This document shows positions 7,547 to 14,614 of a DNA stretch of 25,609 nt, one piece after another (position 1 is the first letter of the stretch; every line of letters begins with the position of its first letter). The notes under the pieces are model-generated. The model saw only the letters and a program-made list of their open reading frames with translations. It did not search any database and was not told where the DNA came from. This stretch comes from an uncultured Coriobacteriaceae bacterium (lineage in GTDB: Bacteria; Actinomycetota; Coriobacteriia; Coriobacteriales; Atopobiaceae): positions 1 to 25,609 of the forward strand of contig USBN01000019.1 of the NCBI GenBank assembly GCA_900552935.1, given 5' to 3'. Both the position numbers and the translations under genes were made by a program.

Positions 7547-7608
7547 AACCTACCTCTTGTAACGTTTCGAGCCCGAAATCAGGCCCGATTCCTTACAAGA
7601 GGTAGGTT
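7547..7608. repeat. Perfect 16-base inverted repeat with 30-base loop
   Basis: AACCTACCTCTTGTAA (7547-7562) and TTACAAGAGGTAGGTT (7593-7608) are exact reverse complements. The loop carries a small TTTCG/CGAAA stem. The arms are AT-richer than their surroundings. No T tract follows on the plus strand. It may be a convergent-type terminator, a REP-like or miniature-element remnant, or a regulatory hairpin. Confidence 0.8.
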
Positions 7609-7689
7609 TGCGCGTGCCAACGCGGCGCCGGGCGTCCCGCGACGTCAACCGTGCGTGTGCCGACGCGGCGCCGGGCGTCCTGCGACGTC
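7609..7689 (+). repeat. Two-copy direct repeat, period 43 bases
   Basis: Segments 7609-7646 and 7652-7689 (38 bases each) differ at only three positions. Their shared core includes ACGCGGCGCCGGGCGTCC, with a final C/T difference just beyond it. They start immediately after the right arm of the 16-base inverted repeat. Confidence 0.85.
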
Positions 7690-7789
7690 GCTGCGCGCGC
7701 GGCTGGCTCCCCATTTTTCGTGAGTGTGGCATGGAGCGTCGCCAGTTGCCTACAATCGTGTCGTTGATTCGTCTCTACGAGGAGGAAGT

Positions 7790-9196
7790 ATGGAGCGCGA
7801 GAACGCCTGGAAGAAGTACACGGACGAGCAGCTTGAGCAGCTCGAGGCCCTGAGCTGCCGTTATCGCTCGTTCATCAGCGAGAACAAGACCGAGCGCGAG
7901 TGCGTCGCCACCGCTCAGGCCAAGGCCGAGGCCGCCGGATACGTGAGCCTCGAGGACTTCGCCGCCAAGGGCCGTGCGCTCGAGGCCGGCGACAAGGTCT
8001 TCGTCAACACGCGTGGCAAGGCCCTCACCCTCTTCAACATCGGCACCGTCCCGATGTCGAAGGGCCTCAACATCCTCGGTGCCCACGTCGACTCGCCGCG
8101 CCTTGACGTCAAGCAGAACCCCGCATACGAGAAGGCCGACCTCGCCTTCCTCGACACGCACTACTACGGTGGCCTCAAGAGCTCGCTGTGGGTCGCCACG
8201 CCGCTCGCCATCCACGGCGTCGTCGCCAAGAAGGACGGCACCGTCGTGCCTGTCGTCGTGGGCGAGGACCCGGCTGATCCGGTCTTCTGCATCTCCGATA
8301 TCCTGATTCACCTCGCCGGCGAGCAGATGAAGAAGACGCATGCTGAGGCCGTCGACCCCGAGGCCCTCGACGTTATCGTCGGCGGCAAGCCCGTCCGTCT
8401 CGGCGATGCCAAGGAGGAGGGCGCCGACGAGCCCAAGGAGCCGGTGAAGCGCCTTCTGCTCGATCTTCTCGCCGAGCGCTATGACATCGAGGAGGAGGAT
8501 CTCCTCTCCGCCGAGCTCGAGATTGTCCCCGCAGGCCCCGCCCGCGACATGGGCCTCGATCGCTCGATGATTCTCGGCTATGGTCACGATGACCGCGTGT
8601 GTGCCTACACCTCGCTCGAGGCCATGCTCGAAGTCGAGAGCGTCGAGCGCACGAGTGTGTGCCTGCTCGTCGACAAGGAGGAGATCGGCTCCGTCGGCGC
8701 CACGGGCATGCAGGCCCATTATTTCGAGAACGCCCTTGCCGAGGTCATGAATCTCGCCGGTGAGAGCGGTGACCTCGCGCTGCGTCGCGCGCTTGCCGCC
8801 TCCCGCATGCTCTCGAGCGACGTTTCCGCTGGCTTCGACCCGGCCTACGCCGGCCAGTTCGAGGAGAAGAACAGTGCCTTCCTCGGTCGTGGTCTGTGCT
8901 TCAACAAGTACACGGGGTCTCGCGGCAAGAGCGGATCGAATGACGCTGATGCCGAGTATGTGGCCCTCATCCGCGACATCATGGACGGCGAGGGCGTGAG
9001 CTTCCAGACCTGCGAGCTCGGTCGCGTCAACGCCGGTGGCGGCGGCACCATCGCCTACATCATGGCTCGCTACGGTATGGACGTCATCGACTCCGGCGTC
9101 GCCGTGCTCTCAATGCACTCGCTGTGGGAGGTCGTCAACAAGGCTGACGTCTTCGAGGCCTATCGCGGCTACAAGGCGTTCCTCCACCGCGCCTAG
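7790..9196 (+). CDS. M18-family metallo-aminopeptidase
   Basis: A 468-residue zinc aminopeptidase of the aspartyl aminopeptidase family (M18), cytosolic, removing N-terminal residues, typically acidic ones, from peptides. Family signatures in order: GAHVDSPRLD with the metal-binding His and Asp, DTHYYGGLKSSLW, the catalytic and metal-binding Glu pair in DKEEIGSVGATGM, the SSDVSAGFDP segment, GRVNAGGGGT, and the metal-binding His near the end in LSMHSLWE. The start is ATG 7790, after AGGAGGA at 7780-7786; the spacing is short but no other start fits as well. Residues upstream in the same frame show no homology. It converges on the HAD phosphatase gene. Confidence 0.92.
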   Translation: MERENAWKKYTDEQLEQLEALSCRYRSFISENKTERECVATAQAKAEAAGYVSLEDFAAKGRALEAGDKVFVNTRGKALTLFNIGTVPMSKGLNILGAHVDSPRLDVKQNPAYEKADLAFLDTHYYGGLKSSLWVATPLAIHGVVAKKDGTVVPVVVGEDPADPVFCISDILIHLAGEQMKKTHAEAVDPEALDVIVGGKPVRLGDAKEEGADEPKEPVKRLLLDLLAERYDIEEEDLLSAELEIVPAGPARDMGLDRSMILGYGHDDRVCAYTSLEAMLEVESVERTSVCLLVDKEEIGSVGATGMQAHYFENALAEVMNLAGESGDLALRRALAASRMLSSDVSAGFDPAYAGQFEEKNSAFLGRGLCFNKYTGSRGKSGSNDADAEYVALIRDIMDGEGVSFQTCELGRVNAGGGGTIAYIMARYGMDVIDSGVAVLSMHSLWEVVNKADVFEAYRGYKAFLHRA

Positions 9197-9212
9197 GGCC
9201 GCGCGGCCCTAG
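9193..9212. repeat. Perfect 20-base palindrome overlapping the aminopeptidase stop
   Basis: CTAGGGCCGCGCGGCCCTAG includes the TAG stop at 9194-9196 and reads the same on both strands. There is no T tract, so it would be an atypical hairpin. Confidence 0.8.
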
Positions 9213-9260
9213 TGCCGGTATAGCCCCGGGACGAGCTAACTCTTTGGATAGCGGCTTCTG

Positions 9261-9288
9261 GGTAGGCCCGCTTTCGGGTGGGCCTACC
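9261..9288. terminator. Possible bidirectional terminator hairpin between convergent genes
   Basis: GGTAGGCCC (9261-9269) pairs with GGGCCTACC (9280-9288) around a ten-base loop. It lies between the convergent aminopeptidase and phosphatase genes, where a shared terminator is expected. Neither side has a run of T, so efficiency is doubtful. Confidence 0.5.
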
Positions 9289-9299
9289 ACCAGGGGTGA

Positions 9300-9980
9300 C
9301 TACTCCTGCTCCCCAGAGATCAGGGACATGAGCTCGCAGGCGTCGTGCGCGATCACGGTCGCGCCGGCGTCTGCGAGCTGCTTTGTGCTGCGGAAGCCCC
9401 AACAGACGGCGAGACAGGGGAGGCCCGCGTTGGCGCTCGTGGCGACGTCCACCTCGGAGTCGCCTACGTAGGCAGCGCGACCTTCGGCGGCGTCGCATGC
9501 GGCCTCCTCGCCCATCAGGGAGAGCGCGAGGTCGACCATGTCGCGCGCGGGCTTCTTGGCAACGCCCTCACGCACGCCCACGGCGACGTCGAAGGCATCC
9601 GGGAAGTGCCTGGCCACGAGGCTCGCCACTGCGTAGTCCGTCTTGTTGGAGACCACGGAGATGCGCCTGCCCTCCGCGCGAAGGCTCTCGAGGAGCTCGG
9701 GAATGCCGGGGTAGGGGTGCGTGTGGTCGTCGCAGTGGACGGCGTAGAACGAGTCGAACTCCGCCTGCATCGTGTCGATCACGTCCGCTGACGTGCCTCC
9801 GGGCACCGAGTTCTCGATGAGACGGCGGATGCCATTACCGACATATGCGCGTGTCTCGGCGAGGGTCTGCTCGGGCAGGCCTGCCCAGGCGAGCGTGTGG
9901 TTGATGGCGAGGTGGAGGTCCTCGAGCGTGTCGAGGAGGGTGCCGTCGAGGTCGAAGACGACGGTGCTGTAACCGGTCAT
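9300..9980 (-). CDS. HAD-superfamily phosphatase, phosphoglycolate phosphatase-like
   Basis: A 226-residue haloacid-dehalogenase hydrolase. Motif I is VFDLDGT, with nucleophile D10 and acid D12. Motif II is VVSNKTDY, the motif III Lys is in VAKKPARD, and motif IV is YVGDSEVDVATSANAG. A helical cap between motifs I and II (ETRAYVGNGIRRLIENSVP) is typical of the Gph/PGMB group. The substrate is not determined: phosphoglycolate, pyrophosphate or a sugar phosphate are all possible. The start is ATG 9980-9978 with AAAGG seven bases upstream on the minus strand; an in-frame ATG 84 bases earlier has no ribosome site. It is transcribed divergently from ppc. Confidence 0.88.
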   Translation of the reverse strand: MTGYSTVVFDLDGTLLDTLEDLHLAINHTLAWAGLPEQTLAETRAYVGNGIRRLIENSVPGGTSADVIDTMQAEFDSFYAVHCDDHTHPYPGIPELLESLRAEGRRISVVSNKTDYAVASLVARHFPDAFDVAVGVREGVAKKPARDMVDLALSLMGEEAACDAAEGRAAYVGDSEVDVATSANAGLPCLAVCWGFRSTKQLADAGATVIAHDACELMSLISGEQE

Positions 9981-10071
9981 GTGCTGCCTTTCTTCGTGTC
10001 TCGCCCTATCGTAGCGCGCTACTCTCTTCGAGTTTCCGGAACGTAACAAGTACGAAGCGTTCATGCGACGC

Positions 10072-10080
10072 TGCTATTAT
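10072..10080 (+). promoter_or_regulatory. Extended -10 promoter for ppc
   Basis: TG-c-TATTAT is an extended -10 element. Transcription would start near 10087, leaving a leader of about 78 bases before the TTG start and placing the upstream in-frame ATG at 10087 at the transcript's first base. The divergent gap also holds a perfect GTAGCGCGCTAC palindrome at 10011-10022. Confidence 0.5.
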
Positions 10081-10164
10081 TAATCAATGGCCATATGCGC
10101 ATGTTGCCAGTCGCGGCGCGTGCGTGAGACCGCATCCTGCATGGTGAGAGCCGAGGAGGCAACC

Positions 10165-12909
10165 TTGACGGAGAGAGACACCACAAACAGGCGAGACGCC
10201 CTACGCGCGGCAGAGGAGGAGGCGGCGAAGACATTCGCCGGCATCGACCTGCCCGAGAGCCTTCGCGACAACCTCGAGCTGTTCCTGCGCCTTCTGCGCG
10301 AGGTCCTGAGCGAGTACTCGTCCGAGCTGCGTTCCACGTTCGATGAAGTCCTCGCAGACCTCATCGCTGCAGACGAGGTCGGCATGGTCAGCGCCACCGG
10401 CGCGTCCACCGAGGACGAGAACTTCCAGGCCGCCTACGAGCTCATGCGCGGCCTCACCGTTGAGCAGCAGACCATGCTCACGCGCGCCCTCACCGCCTAC
10501 TTCCATCTCGCGAACCTGTCCGAGGAGAACTTCCGCGTCCAGACGCTGCACGAGCGTGAGCGCGTGGTGTCCCTCGAATCGGAGACCGACGAGTCCAACG
10601 CGCTCGCCGTGGCTTACCACCAGCTTGTGGAGGAGGCCGGCGAGCAGCATGCCAACGAGCTGCTCTCGCGCCTCGAGTTCCATCCCGTGTTCACCGCGCA
10701 TCCCACCGAGGCTCGCCGCAAGGCCGTCGAGGGCAAGATTCGTCGCCTCTCCCGCCTGCTCGAGCAGCACCCGCATCTGGGTGGCTCGGACCTCGCGGAG
10801 AACGAGCGCCACATGCTCCAGGAGATTGACGCGCTGCTGCGCACGAGCCCCATCGCGCTCAAGAAGCCCACGCCCGTCGAAGAGGCCGACACGATCATCG
10901 ACATCTTCGATAACACGCTGTTTGACATGGCGCCGCAGGTCTACCGTCGCTTCGACGACTGGGTGCTTGGCGACAATGCCGGCAAGGTGAAGCCCGTCTG
11001 CCCGGCATTCTTCCACCCCGGCTCCTGGATCGGTTCCGACCGCGACGGTAACCCCAACGTCACGGCCAAGGTGAGCCGCCAGGTCGCCGCGAAGTTCTTC
11101 ACGCACATGGTCGCCACGCTCGAGGACAAGTGCCGTCGTGTGGGTCGCAACCTCACGCTCGACGTCGACCACACCAAGCCCTCCGTCGAGCTCGTGAACC
11201 TGTGGAACCACCAGGTCGAGATGAGCGAGAAGCTCACCGCCCGCGCCGAGCTCATCAGCGAGTCCGAGCTGCACCGTGCCGTCATGCTCGTCATGGCTGA
11301 CCGCCTGAAGGCCACGATCGTGCGCAACACCGATACGATGTACCACTCCTGCGACGAGCTCCTCGAGGACCTGCGCATCGTCCAGCGCTCGCTCGTCGTC
11401 GGCGGCGCCCCCCGTGCCGCCTACGGCCCGGTTCAGACGCTCATCTGGCAGACGGAGACGTTCGGCTTCCACATGGTGGAGATGGAGTTCCGTCAGCACT
11501 CGCTCGTGCACAGCCGTGCGCTTGCGGACATCAAGAAGCATGGCCGCAACGGCGAGAATGGCCCGCTCGATCCCATGACGCGCGAGGTGCTCGACACGTT
11601 CCGCGCGCTGGGTTCCATTCAGAAGCGCTACGGCGCCAAGATGGCCCGTCGCTACATCATCTCGTTCACGAAGAGCGCCCAGAACGTCGCCGACGTCTAC
11701 GAGCTCAACCGCGTCGCCTTCGCCCATGTCGAGGACGTGCCCACCATCGACGTGATCCCGCTGTTCGAGCAGCTCGAGGACCTCGAGAACTGCGTGGACG
11801 TGCTCGACGGCATGCTCAAGCTTCCGGACGTCCAGACGCGCCTCGCGGCAACGAACCGCCGCATGGAGGTCATGCTCGGCTACTCCGACTCCTCGAAGGA
11901 TGCCGGCCCCACCACCGCAACGCTCGCGCTTCACTCCGCCCAGGAGCGCATCGCCCAGTGGGCTCGTCGCAACCATATCGACCTCGTGCTCATGCACGGC
12001 CGCGGCGGTGCCGTGGGTCGTGGAGGCGGCCCGGCCAACCGTGCCGTGCTCGCCCAGCCCGCGGGCTCGGTCAACTGCTTCTTCAAGCTCACGGAGCAGG
12101 GCGAGGTCATCTTCGCGCGCTACGGCAACCCCGTGCTCGCCCAGCGCCACCTCGAGAGCGTTGCCGGCGCCACGCTTCTTCAGAGCGCCCCGTCCGTCGA
12201 GAAGACGAACACCGAGATGACCAAGAAGTACGCGGACATGGCCGCCAAGCTTTATGACGCGAGCCATGACCACTTCGTCGAGCTGCTGAACACGCCGGAC
12301 TTCACGCCGTGGTTCTCCACCGTGACGCCGCTCGTCGAGATTGGCCTCTTGCCGATCGGCTCGCGTCCCGCGAAGCGTGGCCTGGGCGCCAAGTCGCTCG
12401 ACGACCTGCGCACGATTCCCTGGGTCTTCAGCTGGAGCCAGGCGCGCATCAACCTCGCTGCCTGGTACGGTTTGGGCACGGCGTGCGAGAAGCTCGGAAA
12501 CCTCGACCTTCTGCGTGCCGCCTACAAGGAGTGGCCGCTGTTCACGACGTTCATCGATAACATCGAGATGTCCATAGCCAAGACCGACGGACGCATCGCC
12601 CGCCACTACCTGGCTCTGGGCGACCGCGACGACCTCGCCGAGATGGTTATGGACGAAATGGCACTCACGCGCAAGTGGACGCTTGCCATCGTGGGAGACG
12701 AGTGGCCGCTGCAGCACCGCCGCGTGCTTGGTCAGGCCATCCGCGTGCGCAACCCCTACGTGGACGCTCTGTCCATCTCCCAGGTGCGTGCCCTCACTGC
12801 CCTGCGCGAGCACGAGGCAGAGCTCACCGCTAAGGAGCGCGAAGCTTACATCAAGCTCATCCTCTCCGCCGTCGCCGGAGTCTCCGCGGGCCTGCAGAAC
12901 ACCGGGTGA
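10165..12909 (+). CDS. ppc: Phosphoenolpyruvate carboxylase
   Basis: A 914-residue enzyme adding bicarbonate to phosphoenolpyruvate to give oxaloacetate, the anaplerotic entry to aspartate and succinate formation. Signatures: catalytic His179 in FTAHPTEARRKAV, GSDRDGNPNVTAKVS, the LGYSDSSKDAGPTTA segment, the glycine-rich LMHGRGGAVGRGGGP loop, and the family-typical C-terminus SAGLQNTG. The start is taken as TTG 10165, with GAGGAGG at 10153-10159 and five-base spacing. In-frame ATGs at 10087 and 10141 lack ribosome sites, and the first coincides with the predicted transcript start. The length then resembles the 880-930 residues usual for bacterial enzymes. It stands alone between its promoter and a stack of terminators. 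Confidence 0.95.
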   Translation: MTERDTTNRRDALRAAEEEAAKTFAGIDLPESLRDNLELFLRLLREVLSEYSSELRSTFDEVLADLIAADEVGMVSATGASTEDENFQAAYELMRGLTVEQQTMLTRALTAYFHLANLSEENFRVQTLHERERVVSLESETDESNALAVAYHQLVEEAGEQHANELLSRLEFHPVFTAHPTEARRKAVEGKIRRLSRLLEQHPHLGGSDLAENERHMLQEIDALLRTSPIALKKPTPVEEADTIIDIFDNTLFDMAPQVYRRFDDWVLGDNAGKVKPVCPAFFHPGSWIGSDRDGNPNVTAKVSRQVAAKFFTHMVATLEDKCRRVGRNLTLDVDHTKPSVELVNLWNHQVEMSEKLTARAELISESELHRAVMLVMADRLKATIVRNTDTMYHSCDELLEDLRIVQRSLVVGGAPRAAYGPVQTLIWQTETFGFHMVEMEFRQHSLVHSRALADIKKHGRNGENGPLDPMTREVLDTFRALGSIQKRYGAKMARRYIISFTKSAQNVADVYELNRVAFAHVEDVPTIDVIPLFEQLEDLENCVDVLDGMLKLPDVQTRLAATNRRMEVMLGYSDSSKDAGPTTATLALHSAQERIAQWARRNHIDLVLMHGRGGAVGRGGGPANRAVLAQPAGSVNCFFKLTEQGEVIFARYGNPVLAQRHLESVAGATLLQSAPSVEKTNTEMTKKYADMAAKLYDASHDHFVELLNTPDFTPWFSTVTPLVEIGLLPIGSRPAKRGLGAKSLDDLRTIPWVFSWSQARINLAAWYGLGTACEKLGNLDLLRAAYKEWPLFTTFIDNIEMSIAKTDGRIARHYLALGDRDDLAEMVMDEMALTRKWTLAIVGDEWPLQHRRVLGQAIRVRNPYVDALSISQVRALTALREHEAELTAKEREAYIKLILSAVAGVSAGLQNTG

Positions 12910-12939
12910 TTTTCAGGCTTTAGCTCTATCGCAACTATG

Positions 12940-12967
12940 CCCGCCGGTAGCACTCGCTGCCGGCGGG
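12940..12967 (+). terminator. First hairpin behind ppc
   Basis: CCCGCCGGTAGC pairs with GCTGCCGGCGGG (one G-T pair) around an ACTC loop. There is no T tract of its own; the next palindrome follows without a gap. Confidence 0.6.
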
Positions 12968-12992
12968 TGACAAAGGGACAGTCCCTTTGTCA
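12968..12992. repeat. Perfect 25-base palindrome, REP-like, behind ppc
   Basis: The left arm TGACAAAGGGAC and the right arm GTCCCTTTGTCA are exact reverse complements, separated by a single A. Its AT/GC pattern differs from the surrounding sequence. Very similar palindromes recur between genes of many anaerobes in my recollection, so a repetitive extragenic element is plausible. It could alternatively fold into part of the terminator stack. Confidence 0.75.
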
Positions 12993-12999
12993 ACTTTTC

Positions 13000-13038
13000 A
13001 AGCCTGCCTCGCGATTCTCGCGCGGGGCAGGCTTTTTT
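13000..13038 (+). terminator. Strong intrinsic terminator of ppc
   Basis: AAGCCTGCC pairs with GGCAGGCTT around a loop that can itself form a CGCG/CGCG stem, followed by a run of T ending at 13038. This is the only member of the three-hairpin stack with a proper T tract. Confidence 0.88.
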
Positions 13039-13054
13039 GTCGGACGGATTTCGA

Positions 13055-13088
13055 TTTGGGCCATGTGTTTGGGCCATTTGTCCCAAAC
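13055..13088. repeat. TTTGGGCCAT direct repeat plus GTTTGGG/CCCAAAC inverted repeat
   Basis: TTTGGGCCAT occurs at 13055-13064 and 13068-13077. The second copy also forms an inverted repeat, GTTTGGG (13067-13073) with CCCAAAC (13082-13088). It lies in the AT-richer leader of the zinc-ribbon gene and could be an operator. The rest of 13089-13219 shows only the GGGAGG ribosome site and no clear promoter. Confidence 0.5.
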
Positions 13089-13219
13089 CGTGGCTCGCAA
13101 GGGGCCTTTTGGGCATGTGATTGTGTCTTTCGGGGAGTCAGAATCCTAGGTGAAAGGGATCGGGCGTTGTGCCCGTGGTATCGCTTCAAACTGTCAAACT
13201 TGTAGGCAGGGAGGCAAGT

Positions 13220-14497
13220 ATGGGACTCGAGAGCGTCAACTACCAGTGTCCAGCGTGCGGGGGTCCGTTGCGCTATGACGGCGGCAAGGGCAAGCTCATT
13301 TGTGACCATTGCGATTCCGAGTTCGAGGTTGCACAGATCGAGGCCATGTTCGCCACCGCCGAGGCCAAGGCGGAGGAGCGGGCGGCGAGTGCTAGCGCCC
13401 AGACGCTTGACGGCGGCTATGTCTGCGCGTCGTGTGGCGCCCAGCTCATGACTGACGGCACCGTTGCCGTCTCTCGTTGCCCCTACTGTGGCAACCAGAC
13501 CATGCAGGCAGCCACCTTTACGGGTGACTTCAAGCCTGACCTTGTCATTCCCTTCAAGCTTGATCACAAGGCCGCCGTCGCCGCCCTTGACGAACACTAC
13601 AAGGGCAAGATCCTCCTTCCGCGCGAGTTCAAGACGGGCAACCATATCGACGAGGTCCAGGGCGTCTACGTGCCCTTCTGGCTCTACGACTCCAGCGCCA
13701 ACGGCAGCGCTACGTTTGAGGCAACCAATACCCGCAGCTATATGTGCGGTGACGACGAGATCATCGAGACTGACCACTACACCTGCGAGCGTTCTGGCTC
13801 AATGGCCTTCACGCTCATTCCCGTCGATGGCTCCACGCGCATGCCTGACGGCCACATGGATTCCATCGAGCCGTATGACTACCAGTCTCTTGTTACCTAT
13901 TCTTCTGCCTACCTTCCTGGCTTCCTGGCGAATCGTTGGGATGAGGACGTTGATGCGTGCCGCTGCCGCGCGGAGCATCGCGTCACCAAGAGCGTCGAGA
14001 ACGCCCTCGGTGAGACCGTGACCGGCTATGCCACGGTCGACTGCACGTCTTCAAACGTCGACTGCGGCTGGCATGACGAGAGGTGCGCCCTGTTTCCCGT
14101 GTGGATGTTGAGCACGAGCTGGGAGGGGCAGAACTTCCTGTTTGCAATGAATGGGCAGACCGGGCGCCTCGTGGGCGATCTTCCCATCTCCAAGCCCAAG
14201 CTCATCGCTATCTGCGCCGTTGTCTTCGCCGTGCTCTTCGGTGGGTTGTGGGTCGGCATGGACGGCGCCTCCGTCATGGAGTCCGATAACCCGCTTTGGG
14301 GCCTTGCGATGATCGTCCTCATTCCCGTCATCATCACCGTCATCGTCGGCGCTGTCCTCGTGGGGCAGATGAAGAGCGCGATTGAGGCTGGTCAGGCGGA
14401 TAACTACCTCGACCGGAGCACCTTCCAGCTTGCCTCCCAGAGCGATACCTACACGCACACCACCACGCAGGTCATCCACCACGAGAAGAAGAAGTAA
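13220..14497 (+). CDS. Zinc-ribbon membrane protein, YdjG-like
   Basis: A 425-residue protein. Two N-terminal zinc ribbons: C10-x2-C13 with C28-x2-C31, and C69-x2-C72 with C87-x2-C90. A middle domain of about 230 residues follows (FKPDLVIPFKLDHKAA, then VYVPFWLYDSSANG). Two membrane segments lie near 328-347 and 361-383, and the tail ends HHEKKK. This layout matches the family often mis-named as a PriA-like or TFIIB-zinc-ribbon protein, of which B. subtilis YdjG is an example. It has no helicase motifs. The start is ATG 13220 with GGGAGG at 13209-13214. It is followed by an SPFH gene, as in the ydjFGHI membrane-stress operon, where the zinc-ribbon membrane proteins position the SPFH protein. 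That role is inferred here from the pairing. Confidence 0.8.
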   Translation: MGLESVNYQCPACGGPLRYDGGKGKLICDHCDSEFEVAQIEAMFATAEAKAEERAASASAQTLDGGYVCASCGAQLMTDGTVAVSRCPYCGNQTMQAATFTGDFKPDLVIPFKLDHKAAVAALDEHYKGKILLPREFKTGNHIDEVQGVYVPFWLYDSSANGSATFEATNTRSYMCGDDEIIETDHYTCERSGSMAFTLIPVDGSTRMPDGHMDSIEPYDYQSLVTYSSAYLPGFLANRWDEDVDACRCRAEHRVTKSVENALGETVTGYATVDCTSSNVDCGWHDERCALFPVWMLSTSWEGQNFLFAMNGQTGRLVGDLPISKPKLIAICAVVFAVLFGGLWVGMDGASVMESDNPLWGLAMIVLIPVIITVIVGAVLVGQMKSAIEAGQADNYLDRSTFQLASQSDTYTHTTTQVIHHEKKK

Positions 14498-14614
14498 CAG
14501 CAGCGTCTTTGCGACGCGCATTCGATTGGCTCCAGTACGTACATAACGGCCGTGCCCCGCGGGGCGCGCGCCAACCGGCTCCACTACGTTCGCCACTTCG
14601 AGAAAGGAAACACC

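Larger units (their letters stand above)
7394..7789. other. Non-coding, repeat-rich intergenic region
   Basis: 396 bases between the YitT-family gene and the aminopeptidase. The short open frames here consist of Arg/Gly/Ala-rich low-complexity sequence with no ribosome sites and cross 13-base repeats that would shift frame, so I see no gene. It holds four repeat structures listed separately (a 12-base direct repeat, 13-base tandem units, a 16-base inverted repeat and a 43-base-period repeat). A possible -10 box TACAAT at 7751-7756 may serve the aminopeptidase. Confidence 0.7.

Noticed and set aside
7394..7789. Small open frames in the repeat-rich gap
   Set aside because: Arg/Gly/Trp-rich translations without ribosome sites; the 13-base repeat unit shifts frame, so conservation as protein is implausible.
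7394..7789. A CRISPR array
   Set aside because: The repeats differ in length and type, are only two or three copies each, and are not separated by unique spacers of uniform length.
10087..10164. ppc start at ATG 10087 or ATG 10141
   Set aside because: Neither has a Shine-Dalgarno site. The first coincides with the predicted transcript start, while TTG 10165 has GAGGAGG at the right distance.
10201..12813. An 870-codon open frame antisense to ppc
   Set aside because: The same codon-bias shadow. The plus strand encodes a full phosphoenolpyruvate carboxylase with all signature motifs.
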